DNA of 64,000 bases from Hydrogenophaga sp. RAC07 (GCF_001713375.1 NZ_CP016449.1:310001-374000); one strand, 5' to 3'; shown: positions 43,746 through 53,266, numbered from the stretch's first letter. Numbers and translations: made by a program. Notes: a model not told the origin generated them from the letters alone.

Positions 43746-46700
43746 TCAGTCCGGCCGGATGGTGCCGGTTCTGATCTCGATGCTCAGGCCGGCCTTCTGC
43801 CATTCAAGGCGCAGCGGATCGATCATCGCGTTGACAGGTCTGCGCAGGCCGGCAGCCACGCCGATGCGGTAGGTGCCCTTGCGTCCGGTGCGCGCCAGGC
43901 TGAGCACCAGTTGCCTGGTCAGCGCCGGGCTGCACGACACCAGGGTCCAACCGAAGGTGTTGGGTGCCTCCTTCAGCGCGAAGGGGGTGATCTGTTCCCG
44001 GGCCATCAGGTCCAGCAGCGCGGTTGACCAGGTCTGGGCGTTGCCGTGGGCAACGTCTTTGATGGCTGCGCACTGCGCCTGGCAAGCGCCGTCAGCGTTC
44101 ATCAGCTTGAACAAGGCCACCAGCGTGGTCGGCATCTTCGCTGGCGCGGCCAGGTTGTCGAAGGTCAGCGCAACGATGTCGGCGATGGCTCGGCGCAAGG
44201 GGCCGTTGTCCATGCCCTGGGCCAGTGGCACGCGCGCGAGCCGTATCAGCAGCGCTTGCTGCACCTGCACCGCCTCCTGTGTCATGCCGGAGGGCGAGAT
44301 CATCCAGGCCACCACGGGCGGGATGTCGGTCCAGTGCAGGCTGGCACTGTCCAGACGTTCCGGGACCTTGAGCGCCGCGCCGATCAGACCGAGCTTCCAG
44401 TTGGCGTATCCCGGATCGCGGAACGTCGGCAGACGCCCCAGGATGCGGCAGGTGTGGGCCAGATCGACGCCGGCCAGGTGTCTCGCCGACTTCTCGATAA
44501 AGGCTTTCATGATGCCCCGCATCAGCGTGCGAGGCAGGCTCAGCTGGGGCAGTGCCGGACTGGTGATTTCCATGCGTTTTTCCAGCAGTTGAACGAGCGC
44601 GTCCAGCGGATCGTCTGCCGCGTACACGTTGCGCAACTGGCGGCGCAGGCCTTTGCCGTAAGGCACCGAGACCATGCCGAACTGTTCGCGCAGCAATTTC
44701 TTCACTTCGGTCGCGCGCTCCTTCAGGGCCACCACCGGCACGGTGGTCTTCTCTGCGTCGGTGCCGGCCTTGATGCCGATGGCGATCTCGGCGCGCATGA
44801 TCTTGCCGCGTTGCGCGGGCAGCAGGGACAGCACGTAGGCTGCCATGGGCTGGTCTTCGTCGTTGGTGCCCTTCGCGGCATCGAATACCGGCGTGGGGTC
44901 GGGCAGTTCCAGGTCGCGCCACCAGCCGCTCTCGCCCAGCACCTGGTCGAGCACGTGATCGGGCGCCAGCGCTTCGTCGATCTGCTGGCGCACGGCGAAC
45001 GGCGCTGCGCAGTACAGGCTGCTGATGCTCACCCAGTCCTGCAGCAGCTCCAGGCGCAGCTCCATCATCTTCTGGGCGTTGCCAGGTTTCAGCCGCGGCG
45101 TGAAGGCCTTGGGCATCTTGGGGTTGTCCAGTTTGGGCGTGGTCTGCACCAGCTGCGCCAGCGCGCTCACCGGCCCGCAGGGGATCAGGTCCAGCCGGTC
45201 GCCGTCGTAGTCACCGGCCAGGCTTTCCATCAGTCGCCCATAGTGCGCGCCCACCAGTTGGCGCCTCTCGTCCTTGACCACCAGGCAGCCGTGCAGCGCC
45301 AGCGTGGCGGGCGAGGTCTGGGCGGATTTCTTGGCCTCGGCGGTGGCCCAGGTCGAACACATCTTCTGGTCCTTGCTCGACAGCAGGATCGATTGCGTTG
45401 CGCAGGCCTTGGGCCATTGGTCCCGGGGCACCACCATCAGCAGCCCCTTGAAGAAGTGGGCGCGGACCACCCCGGTGTCATCGGCGGCGTAGCCGCTGAG
45501 CGTGTATTGCAGCGCTGAGTGTCCTGCCAGCACCGGGCTGTAGCCGATCTCACCCGCAGGCACCACACGCAGGTTGGTGGTGTCGTAGGGGTTGCGTCCG
45601 ACGATCAGGCCGTCCTTGCCCACCGCGCGCCACTCGGGGGTGTCGGGCAGCAGCAGGGTGTGGGTGTTCGACGGCACCGCGGTGGGTGCGTAAGCGGGAG
45701 GAGCGCCGTGCACCAGGGTGTAGTAGCGCGCGTCCGATGCCTCCGCCTTGAGGGTGGGCACGTCCCATTGGTTGATGAGGGTCTGCAACTTCAGGCCGGC
45801 CTGTGTGAGTGCCTGGTCCATGACCTGCTCCGCCAGCCTGGTCTGGGGTGGGCTCAAGGTGCTTGGTTCGGGGTAGTACTGCAAAGCTTGGTAGCTCAGC
45901 CGCGCAGTGCAGGTGACGGGTTGGCGGGTGGCCGGTCCCAGCGGCGTCAAGCCCAGGCCTTCGGCCAGGTCGCTGCGGATGAAGCCCAGGCCATCCTGCG
46001 TGCGCAGCGACGCCCAGGGGCTCCCGGGATCGAAGAGTTGTTGCGGCTGCGCGGGATCGTGGTCGGGCATCAGTGCCATGGAAAACGCACCTTTGAGGCC
46101 GCGGGTGGTGTTGTGGGGGGGCAGCACCTGAGGCGCGGGCTGGCCATCAAAGGGGTCGGGTTCGGGCCGTGGCAGGTAGGTGGCGTCTTCTGGCAGGAAG
46201 GCGCGTTGTGCGTAGCAGTAGGCCTCCACCGACGTGAGCCACTGCTGGGCGAAAAAGTCGCTGGCTTCGATGGGAATGCCGATGAGCACGCCGGGGTCTC
46301 GCTCGGCCTGATCGGGTTTGAGCCGGCTGCCGCCGAAGACGTCGAAGCGGTACCAGTGGCCCTGCACGCGAGCGATGGACGGCAGCTCCTCGGGCCTGAT
46401 GCCCATGTTGAGTTTCATGAGGACCGGCGGGGGCAATCTCGCATCGGTGCCGAAGAGTTCCTGGTAGATGCTGGCGTCGCGCTTCTCGAGGCCGATGAGG
46501 CGTCCGCGCGGGTTGACCACGGGGAAGTCGATGGCGCGGATCCAATCGGTGGCGATGGGCACGGGCTTGGGCAGGGCCAAGCGCTGGTGAGCGGCTTTCA
46601 TGAGGGCTTGCTGCTGGGGCAGGGTCATCCGGGCGTAGGTCGGGGTGATGTCCAGTTCCGGGCGGTAGCGCTGGAACAGGCGCTGCTCCAACGGCGTGGT

Positions 46701-49700
46701 GGAGACCAGCGGAGCGTCGGTCGAAGGAGCCGGCTTGGCAGGCTGCGGCTGGGGGGTCGGCAGGGTGGGATCGAGGGTCGGGGCCATGGCGCGTTGCTTC
46801 CGCTTGACCAAGAGGTCGACCCAGCCTCTGGCGCGCTGCTCCAGCAACTCGCGGAACTTCAGGCGCGCCTTGTCCTGTGTCTTCACGCGCCTTTCGAGCT
46901 TCAGGATGTCTTCCACGGCCGCGACCGCGACGGTGAGGTGGCGCATCCAGGGTTCATCAGGCTGGGGGATGCGTGGCAGACCATCCAGCCACGCCGTCCA
47001 GCCCTCCAGCGTTTCCCTCAGTTGCAGGCGCATGGCGTTCATCTGGTCGTCGCCCGTGCGGTCCGGGCGTTGCGCGCCCGGTTGGACCGCTTGACCGCCC
47101 GGTGCCGTGCCGACCGCTGGCTTCGGGGGAGAGCGGCGTTGGTTGAGGGACCGGTGCAAGCGTGCGAGGTTCCTGGGCAAATTCACCAGAAGGCTCTGGT
47201 CCGGCCGGCCCACCGGCAACCGGCACATCTGCGCCATGCCGCCCGCCCACTCGGTCACGCCTGCGGCACGGTCGCCGGCCCCCAGGGTGAGCAGCCTGGC
47301 CGTGGAGCTCATGGCATGGCTCAGATCCCAGATCTCGCTGATGGTGTACCGCTTGGCCAGCCGGGCTTCTCGCTGGGTGGACCACATGGCTGCCACGGCG
47401 TCGGCCACGCCATCGTCGTCGGGCAGGAGCACCTCGTGGCGCAGCGCGGCGCCCAGGCCGGCTTGCGCCTGGGCATGGTCCTCCAACGTACCCCCCTGGA
47501 GCGCACCACCGGCGATCAGCTTCAGCAGCCGCGTGCACGCATCGCGCAGACCCGGGGTGTCGGCGTCCAGTGCAGCGGGGGAGACGTCCAGAGCGGTCTT
47601 CAGGCTGTTGAAGGTGTTGGAGATGCTCTGGCTGTCGCCGTGGTCCAGCCGGCCCGTGTTGGTCTGCTCGATGAGGCCATGGAGGGCCTGTTGCAGGTCC
47701 GGGTCGTCGCCGGGCTGCAACCGGTGGTCCAGGGCCGCCCGCAGATCGTTGAAGACGCTGGCGATTTCCTGGGGCTTGCCGGCATGCATTGCGCCGGCGT
47801 TCACACACTTCGTGAGGCGGGTGAACGCAGCGCGCAAACCGCTGTCGTCGATCGGAAGCACCTGGCCGTCCAGGGCGGCCCTGAGGCCGTTGAAGGTGTT
47901 GGCCAAGGTTTGGCTGTCGCTGTCGTCCAGCCGGCCAGCGCCGACCTGACCGACAAGGTGGTGGAAGGCCTTCTGCAACTCGGGATCGTCGCCAGGCAGC
48001 AACCGGTTCTCCAGGGCTGCCTTCAAGCCATTGAACGCGCTGGCGATGTGCCGTGACTTGCCCGAGTCCAGATCACCGGCGATCACCTGGGCGATGAGTT
48101 GGCGAAAGGCCTGTTGAAGGCCGGGGTCGTTGGCGGGCACCACGTGGCTGTCCAGAGCGGTCTTCAGGCCGTTGAAGCCGTTGGCGATGGCCTGGCTGCT
48201 GCCTTCTTTCAGCTGGCCGGCGTTCACATGCCCGATGAGACGCCGGAACGCCAGTTGCAGGTCTGGGTTGTTGCTGGGCAGCACCGGTGGTTGGCAGTCC
48301 AGAGCAGCTTTGAGGCAGTTCAGGGCGTTGGTGATGTGCTGCGCGGTGCCCTTGTCCAGCTGGCCTGCGTTCACCCGTGCGATGAGGTGGCGGAAGGCTT
48401 TTTGCAGGTCCGGGTCGTTGCTGGACATGACCGGGGGCCGGCACGCCAGCGCTGCCTTCAGGCCGTTGAAGGTGTTGGCGATGCCTTGGCTGTCGGTGCT
48501 GTCCAGCCGGCCAGCGCTCACCCATCCCAGGAGGCGATGAAAGGCCTGTTGCAAGCCTGGGTCGTTGCCGGGCAACACCTGGGGCTGACTGTCCAGGGCG
48601 GCTTTGAAGCCGTTGAAGGTGTTGGTGATGTGCTGGGCATCGCCAGCGTCCAGCTGGCCGGCGTTCACCCGGGCGACGAGGTGGCGGAAGGCCTGTTGAA
48701 GGTCCGGGTCGTTCCCGAGGAAGTCCGGTGGCTCGCTTTCCAGGGCGGATTTGAGCGCGTTGAAGGTGTTGGCGATGGCCTGGCTGTCGTTGCCGTCCAG
48801 CTGACCGGCGCTCACCCGGGCAATGAGGTGGCGAAGGGCCTTTTGCAGCGCCGGGTCGCTGCCGGAAAAGGTCGGTGGCTCGCTCTCCAGGGTGGCTTTG
48901 AGGGCGTTGAAGGCGTTGGCAATGGTTTGGCTGTCGCCGCCGTCCAGGCGACCGAGGCTCACCCACCCCAGCAGCAGCCCGAAGGCCTGCTGCATGCCCG
49001 GGTCGTTGCCGGGCAGCACCGGCGGATGGCTTTCCAGCGCGGCTTTGAGCGCGTTGAAGGAGTTGGTGATGTGCTGGACTTCGCCGCCGTCCAGTTGGCC
49101 GGCGTTCACCCGGGCGACGAGTTGGCGGTAAGCCCGCTGCATGTCCGGGTCGTTGCCGGGCAGCACCGGCGGATGGCTCTCCAGCGCGGCTTTGAGGCCG
49201 TTGAAGGTGTTGGCGAGGGCCTGGCTGTCGCCACCGGCCAGTCCATCGGCATTCACCCACGCAAAAAGCTGTCGGAAAGCCTGTTGCTGGCCCGGATCGT
49301 TGCCGGGCCACACCGTGGGATGTGCCTCCAGCGCGGCCTTCAGGCCGTTGGAGACCAAGGCAATGTGCATCGCGGTTTCGTGGAGCCTGGCGCGCTCGCG
49401 CTGGATCCACGCTTCATGGCGTTCGACCAGCCGCCGCAGGACGTTGTTCGCGTGAGCCCGGTCGCCCGCAGCAGTGGCTGCAGGTTGCAAGCGGTCAAAA
49501 GCGGTCCGCATCCCGTCGGGCAGGGTCTGGGGTGGTGGTGAGCAGTCGAGCCACTTGATGATGTCCTGGCAGGGAACGGGCACCGTTGGGGGCTGCTCGC
49601 TGACCGGTGCTTGAGCCTTTGCACCTGGCGCCCTCACGTCGGCGAACGTGGTGTCCACCAAAGTCTTGACCTCCTGCAAGGTCGCCTGGGTCTGCTCGAC

Positions 49701-50378
49701 CTGCGCGATGGTGGGGCCGGTGGGCAGAACCACCTGTTCCATCAACCCGAACAGCAGTCGGTAAGCACCCTGCAGTCGCACGTCACCCGCTTGCGCGTAC
49801 CTGGTGGAGACCACCGACTTCAGCACCGTGGCGATGACAGCAGCTTCCCCCAGTTGTGGCTTCCGGGTTTTGTCGCTGCGTGGCTGGGGCAGGTAGCGCT
49901 GCCTCGCCGCCGCCAACACGCGGTCGAACAGGAAGCCGTACACCAGGTTGTCCACCTCGGCGGGCCTGGGGGACATCGCGGCCAGCGCCTGGAGCCCCGC
50001 CTTGTTCCTGCAGTAGGGCGAGAGCGAGCGCGTGAGCCGGTCGCTGGCTTGCCAGTCGCCGCCGCTGTGGATCGTCCACATCTGCTCGCACCTCTGCACA
50101 TGGCTGAAAAGATTTTTGACGGCGTTGGGCAACTGGGGGTCTGCTGTCACCGTGTGGGTGGAGGACGGCAGTCTGGCCTGCGGTGCAGACCCGGTGGAGA
50201 CGCTGCGCGGGCGCGAGATGTCGGCCGGCGGGGAGGGCGGCAGTTGGGTATCCGACGCCAGGTGGCGTGGTGCCGATGTGTTCTCACTTCGGTTGTCCCG
50301 TCGCAGCCGCTCGTCTTTTTCCCGCCGCTCGCGTTCGTTGACCTGCTGGTCCGTGAGATCGTTCTGGCGTCGCTTCAT
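43746..50378 (-). CDS. Giant repeat protein, candidate type III effector (XopAD/RipS-like)
   Basis: A 2210-residue protein. Residues 1-90 are Ser/Pro/Arg-rich and disordered, as in type III secretion signals. From about residue 337 to 970 there are some 13 tandem units of about 49 aa with consensus IANTFNGLKAALES-PPVLPGNDP, then LQQAFRHLIARVNAGQLDGGDSQ. The ANTFNALK step recalls the LANALNALSKWP repeats of Ralstonia RipS and Xanthomonas XopAD effectors. The C-terminal 900 residues are non-repetitive and include RGLKGAF (Lys1429), GRNPYD (1594-1599) and AGDYDGD (1721-1727), motifs resembling the two-barrel RNA polymerase/RdRP core. A GAGGAG ribosome site supports the start. A CesT-like chaperone gene lies 45 nt upstream. 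No secretion apparatus is in view, so effector status is inference. Confidence 0.7.
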   Translation of the reverse strand: MKRRQNDLTDQQVNERERREKDERLRRDNRSENTSAPRHLASDTQLPPSPPADISRPRSVSTGSAPQARLPSSTHTVTADPQLPNAVKNLFSHVQRCEQMWTIHSGGDWQASDRLTRSLSPYCRNKAGLQALAAMSPRPAEVDNLVYGFLFDRVLAAARQRYLPQPRSDKTRKPQLGEAAVIATVLKSVVSTRYAQAGDVRLQGAYRLLFGLMEQVVLPTGPTIAQVEQTQATLQEVKTLVDTTFADVRAPGAKAQAPVSEQPPTVPVPCQDIIKWLDCSPPPQTLPDGMRTAFDRLQPAATAAGDRAHANNVLRRLVERHEAWIQRERARLHETAMHIALVSNGLKAALEAHPTVWPGNDPGQQQAFRQLFAWVNADGLAGGDSQALANTFNGLKAALESHPPVLPGNDPDMQRAYRQLVARVNAGQLDGGEVQHITNSFNALKAALESHPPVLPGNDPGMQQAFGLLLGWVSLGRLDGGDSQTIANAFNALKATLESEPPTFSGSDPALQKALRHLIARVSAGQLDGNDSQAIANTFNALKSALESEPPDFLGNDPDLQQAFRHLVARVNAGQLDAGDAQHITNTFNGFKAALDSQPQVLPGNDPGLQQAFHRLLGWVSAGRLDSTDSQGIANTFNGLKAALACRPPVMSSNDPDLQKAFRHLIARVNAGQLDKGTAQHITNALNCLKAALDCQPPVLPSNNPDLQLAFRRLIGHVNAGQLKEGSSQAIANGFNGLKTALDSHVVPANDPGLQQAFRQLIAQVIAGDLDSGKSRHIASAFNGLKAALENRLLPGDDPELQKAFHHLVGQVGAGRLDDSDSQTLANTFNGLRAALDGQVLPIDDSGLRAAFTRLTKCVNAGAMHAGKPQEIASVFNDLRAALDHRLQPGDDPDLQQALHGLIEQTNTGRLDHGDSQSISNTFNSLKTALDVSPAALDADTPGLRDACTRLLKLIAGGALQGGTLEDHAQAQAGLGAALRHEVLLPDDDGVADAVAAMWSTQREARLAKRYTISEIWDLSHAMSSTARLLTLGAGDRAAGVTEWAGGMAQMCRLPVGRPDQSLLVNLPRNLARLHRSLNQRRSPPKPAVGTAPGGQAVQPGAQRPDRTGDDQMNAMRLQLRETLEGWTAWLDGLPRIPQPDEPWMRHLTVAVAAVEDILKLERRVKTQDKARLKFRELLEQRARGWVDLLVKRKQRAMAPTLDPTLPTPQPQPAKPAPSTDAPLVSTTPLEQRLFQRYRPELDITPTYARMTLPQQQALMKAAHQRLALPKPVPIATDWIRAIDFPVVNPRGRLIGLEKRDASIYQELFGTDARLPPPVLMKLNMGIRPEELPSIARVQGHWYRFDVFGGSRLKPDQAERDPGVLIGIPIEASDFFAQQWLTSVEAYCYAQRAFLPEDATYLPRPEPDPFDGQPAPQVLPPHNTTRGLKGAFSMALMPDHDPAQPQQLFDPGSPWASLRTQDGLGFIRSDLAEGLGLTPLGPATRQPVTCTARLSYQALQYYPEPSTLSPPQTRLAEQVMDQALTQAGLKLQTLINQWDVPTLKAEASDARYYTLVHGAPPAYAPTAVPSNTHTLLLPDTPEWRAVGKDGLIVGRNPYDTTNLRVVPAGEIGYSPVLAGHSALQYTLSGYAADDTGVVRAHFFKGLLMVVPRDQWPKACATQSILLSSKDQKMCSTWATAEAKKSAQTSPATLALHGCLVVKDERRQLVGAHYGRLMESLAGDYDGDRLDLIPCGPVSALAQLVQTTPKLDNPKMPKAFTPRLKPGNAQKMMELRLELLQDWVSISSLYCAAPFAVRQQIDEALAPDHVLDQVLGESGWWRDLELPDPTPVFDAAKGTNDEDQPMAAYVLSLLPAQRGKIMRAEIAIGIKAGTDAEKTTVPVVALKERATEVKKLLREQFGMVSVPYGKGLRRQLRNVYAADDPLDALVQLLEKRMEITSPALPQLSLPRTLMRGIMKAFIEKSARHLAGVDLAHTCRILGRLPTFRDPGYANWKLGLIGAALKVPERLDSASLHWTDIPPVVAWMISPSGMTQEAVQVQQALLIRLARVPLAQGMDNGPLRRAIADIVALTFDNLAAPAKMPTTLVALFKLMNADGACQAQCAAIKDVAHGNAQTWSTALLDLMAREQITPFALKEAPNTFGWTLVSCSPALTRQLVLSLARTGRKGTYRIGVAAGLRRPVNAMIDPLRLEWQKAGLSIEIRTGTIRPD
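47480..49370. repeat. Tandem 147-bp coding repeats
   Basis: About 13 tandem copies of a 147-nt unit (49 codons) inside the giant gene; units 9-12 are 3-6 nt shorter per copy. Units 2-3-4 and 5-6-7 match each other better than their neighbours do (ARVNAGQLD, LLGWVS.GRLD, RHLIARV.AGQLD in order). This points to a past duplication of a three-unit block of 441 bp. Confidence 0.85.
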
Positions 50379-50423
50379 GGCTGGCTCCTCACACCGATGT
50401 CGGGCGTTGGTTGGTGCGGTTGT

Positions 50424-50864
50424 TCATGCGGTCTTGGGCAGCAGCGGCTTCAGCTCGGCCACCGCATCGGCCATGTCCCAGAGTTCGTCGGTGAGGGCCT
50501 GTGCGCTCAGGCGGGCCAGGCTCAGCGTGCGTTGGTACACCGCAGCGTCCTCCACCGGGTCAATGCCCAGCAGGTCACCCTCGATCACGTCGGTGGCCTG
50601 TACCAGCAGCGCTTCGCAGAATGGCCCGCGCAAGGCAGCCACCTTGGGCAGGGCGGCGATGTGCAGCTGCACGATCAGCAGACCGTCGTCGGGCAGGCAC
50701 TGGCCGACGGTGCGCAGCCCGTTCAGCCGAAGTGCGCACGCGCCCGCGCCGTCGGTCTTGCCATCGGTGATCTTGTGGAGGGAAAAAAACGCTCGCCACA
50801 GCGCTTCTGCGCTGGACACGTTGTCGTCGTCGGTGGTCGGGGTGGTGGCGGTGGCTGCAGGCAT
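50424..50864 (-). CDS. Putative type III secretion chaperone (CesT/Tir-chaperone-like)
   Basis: A 146-aa acidic protein with the features of class I secretion chaperones: small, low pI, and a core of CALRLNGLRTVGQCLPDDGLLIVQLHIAALP, then EALLVQATDVIEGDLLGIDPVEDAAVYQRTLSLARLSAQALTDELWDMADAVAELKPLL. This follows the CesT pattern of strand-strand-LP-helix, GLDPE-like turn, then a final amphipathic helix. GGAG precedes its ATG. It is the first gene of a two-gene unit with the giant repeat protein, the usual chaperone-effector order. No sequence-specific family call can be verified here; remote homology is expected. Confidence 0.6.
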   Translation of the reverse strand: MPAATATTPTTDDDNVSSAEALWRAFFSLHKITDGKTDGAGACALRLNGLRTVGQCLPDDGLLIVQLHIAALPKVAALRGPFCEALLVQATDVIEGDLLGIDPVEDAAVYQRTLSLARLSAQALTDELWDMADAVAELKPLLPKTA

Positions 50865-51010
50865 GGCGGACTCCGTTGGGATGTCTGCCCTTTATCCGCC
50901 ACCAGAGCGCAACTCACCATCCACCGCCAACGCTGGGCTCATGAGTCTGGTGGAGCCACCGGATGGTCTCCATCGCCCGTGGAGCAGGCCCTGAGCGGCC
51001 GGCGGGGCGC

Positions 51011-53266
51011 TCAGGGGCGGCCGAGGAACAGGTAGAGCCCGGTGTAACCCTTGGGCGCACTCACGATGCTCAGGTACAGCGGGCCAATGCCGGTGTCTGC
51101 ACCCACAAACAGGCTGCCCGCGCCGCGCAACTGCCGCAGTGTGATGTCGCTGCGCTCGGTCCAGGCGTTGCCCGCTTCCAGCGAGCCGCCCACAAACAAG
51201 GCGCGCGCCACACCCACCGAAGAAGCCAGGCGCTGGTAGTAGGTGAGCCGGCCGAACAGCAGGTAGTTGCCCGCCACCTGTGCCGTGCGGTAGCCCGAGA
51301 GGTTCTGGAAACCGCCGAGCGAGTATTCGTCGATGGCAGCCAGCGGGATCTGGTTGGTGTAGGCCATGCGGCCACCCAGGTTGAAGGTGTGCACACCCCA
51401 GGTCTTCACGGCGGTGAAGCTGCTGTCCAGGCGGGTGAAGTCGGTGGTGGTGCCACCGTCCAGATCGCGCCGGCCCCACGACAGCTCGGCCTGACCCCGG
51501 TAGCCGCGCGAGGGGAAGTTGGCGAAGTCGAGCTGATCGGCCATCACGGCTGCGCGCAGGCCGCGTTCGGTCCATCGCACGGTGCTCACCCCGGCGGGAA
51601 TCGCTGCCGACAGCAGTTCCGGCTTGGCGCGTCGCGCACTGGCCACCACGCCCAGCCGCGCCTCTCCGAGGGTGCCGCGCAGACCGATCGGCCAGCCCAT
51701 GTCGGCACCCACCTTGACGCCCTGGCGCTGTACCAGCGCGAGGGCGTCGCCCTGGTCGTTGAACAGCTCCACCTTGTTGATGTTGCCGTCCACATACGCC
51801 GCCACAAAGCGTTCGTTGTTCATCCCCAGCGGTTGGTAGATCTCCGAGTACAGCCCCACCGTCTCGCCCAGCTGCACGCGGTTGCGCCACTCGGCGCCGC
51901 TCTCGTTGAGCCAGTGGCGGTTGTGGCTGATGCGCAGGTTGAACGCACCTTCGCCTTGAAAGTCGGTGCGCAGGTCCAGTCCCACGCGCAGGTAGTTCGG
52001 CCCCCACGCGTTCTCGCGCAGGTTGATGGTGAGGTCTTCCGTGCCGTTGTCTTCGCGCCGGGTCAGCGTGTAGTCGATGCGCTCGTAGTCGCCCGCGGCC
52101 GAGAGCTTCTGCAAATCCCCCTCGATCCTCGGCACATCCACCCGCTGGCCGGGTTCGACCTCCAGCGCCCGGGCCAGCAGTGCCGCGCGCTCATCGCTCA
52201 CCCCCTCGAAGTGGATGGCGCCGATGCGGCCCACCCGGTCGGCGTTGGCCAGCGACTGGGTGCTGCGCGACTTCACCCAGCCCGCGTAGCGCGCCTCGTT
52301 CACTGCAAAGCGCGCGAGCGCCTCGCGCACCGTGCCGGCGTATTCGTTGCCTGCCGTCACCAACTCCTCGGCCTTGTCGAAATCGCTCGACGTGAGCTTG
52401 CCCAGCGGCGGCGCCAGCAGCAGGTCCTTCGGGGTGAGGGTGGCGATGCTGGCCTGCACGTTCTGTTCGGTCAGGATGTTGACCATCTGTGTGGTCACGC
52501 CCAGCACCGTGCCCAGCGTGTCGCGCCCGGCCAGGGGGGTGCCGATGTTCACCGCGATGATCACCTCGGCCCCCATGGTGCGCGCCACGTCCACCGGCAG
52601 GTTGTTCACCAGCCCGCCATCACCCAGGATGCGGTCGTTGATGGCCAGCGGCGAGAACACACCAGGCACCGACATGCTCGCGCGCAGCGCCGCGGCCAGG
52701 TCGCCCCGGTCCATCACCACCGCCCGGCCGGTCTCCATGTCGGTGGCCACCGCGCGAAACGGCGTGGGCAGCTGGTCGAACGATTCGAGGTGCCGGGTGG
52801 ACAGCGTGTAGCGGCGCAGCAGCACCTCCAGCGAGCGGCTGGACACCGCGCCCGTGGGCAGGCGGAACTCGCCGTTGCGAAACCCGAGCTGCAACACCGG
52901 CGAGAGCTCGAAGTCTTCTTCCTTGCGGCGTTGCGAGAGCAGCTGGCGCGGCTCGCGGCTGTTGAACAGGCCGCCCCAGTCCACCGCCAGGATCTCGCGC
53001 TCCAGCTCGTCGGCCTTCATGCCGCTGGCGTACAAGCCGCCGATGATCGCGCCCATCGAGGTGCCCACGATCATGTCCACCGGCACCTGCGCAGCTTCCA
53101 GCGCCTTGAGCACGCCCACATGCGCAAAGCCCCGCGCCCCGCCGCCCGAGAGCACCAGGGCCACGCGCGGGCGCTCGCCGGCCACCGTGCCCTGTGCCGC
53201 CGCTGGCAGCGGACCGAGCAAGGTCGCCAGCGCGGCGAAGATGAGGGGAAAGAGACGGGAACGCAT
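51011..53266 (-). CDS. Patatin-like phospholipase with C-terminal outer-membrane barrel (PlpD/RssA type)
   Basis: A 751-aa exported protein. A signal peptide (MRSRLFPLIFAALATLLGPLPAAAQ) is followed by a patatin domain with oxyanion loop GGGARG (41-46), nucleophile GTSMG (Ser70) and the dyad Asp in GDGGLVNNLP. A POTRA-like segment (IGAIHFEGVSDERAALLARALEVEPGQRVD) and a roughly 300-residue BamA/Omp85-type barrel ending YLSIVSAPKGYTGLYLFLGRP follow. This is the type Vd autotransporter (PlpD) arrangement, releasing or displaying a phospholipase. I chose the ATG at 53266, which starts the signal peptide, rather than 53332. Confidence 0.85.
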   Translation of the reverse strand: MRSRLFPLIFAALATLLGPLPAAAQGTVAGERPRVALVLSGGGARGFAHVGVLKALEAAQVPVDMIVGTSMGAIIGGLYASGMKADELEREILAVDWGGLFNSREPRQLLSQRRKEEDFELSPVLQLGFRNGEFRLPTGAVSSRSLEVLLRRYTLSTRHLESFDQLPTPFRAVATDMETGRAVVMDRGDLAAALRASMSVPGVFSPLAINDRILGDGGLVNNLPVDVARTMGAEVIIAVNIGTPLAGRDTLGTVLGVTTQMVNILTEQNVQASIATLTPKDLLLAPPLGKLTSSDFDKAEELVTAGNEYAGTVREALARFAVNEARYAGWVKSRSTQSLANADRVGRIGAIHFEGVSDERAALLARALEVEPGQRVDVPRIEGDLQKLSAAGDYERIDYTLTRREDNGTEDLTINLRENAWGPNYLRVGLDLRTDFQGEGAFNLRISHNRHWLNESGAEWRNRVQLGETVGLYSEIYQPLGMNNERFVAAYVDGNINKVELFNDQGDALALVQRQGVKVGADMGWPIGLRGTLGEARLGVVASARRAKPELLSAAIPAGVSTVRWTERGLRAAVMADQLDFANFPSRGYRGQAELSWGRRDLDGGTTTDFTRLDSSFTAVKTWGVHTFNLGGRMAYTNQIPLAAIDEYSLGGFQNLSGYRTAQVAGNYLLFGRLTYYQRLASSVGVARALFVGGSLEAGNAWTERSDITLRQLRGAGSLFVGADTGIGPLYLSIVSAPKGYTGLYLFLGRP

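Noticed and set aside
45519..48056. Open frame of about 845 codons on the plus strand within the giant gene
   Set aside because: It mirrors the repeats of the minus-strand protein and has no ribosome site or recognisable domain; the chaperone spacing and start support the minus strand.
47480..49370. Regular 147-bp repeats that look array-like (CRISPR or satellite)
   Set aside because: The units are contiguous, have no spacer-repeat alternation and code in frame for a 49-residue protein repeat.
50865..51010. Search for hrp-type promoter elements (TTCG-N16-TTCG or GGAACC-N16-CCAC) upstream of the chaperone gene
   Set aside because: No copy was found on the minus strand in this gap, so no type III regulatory box is claimed.
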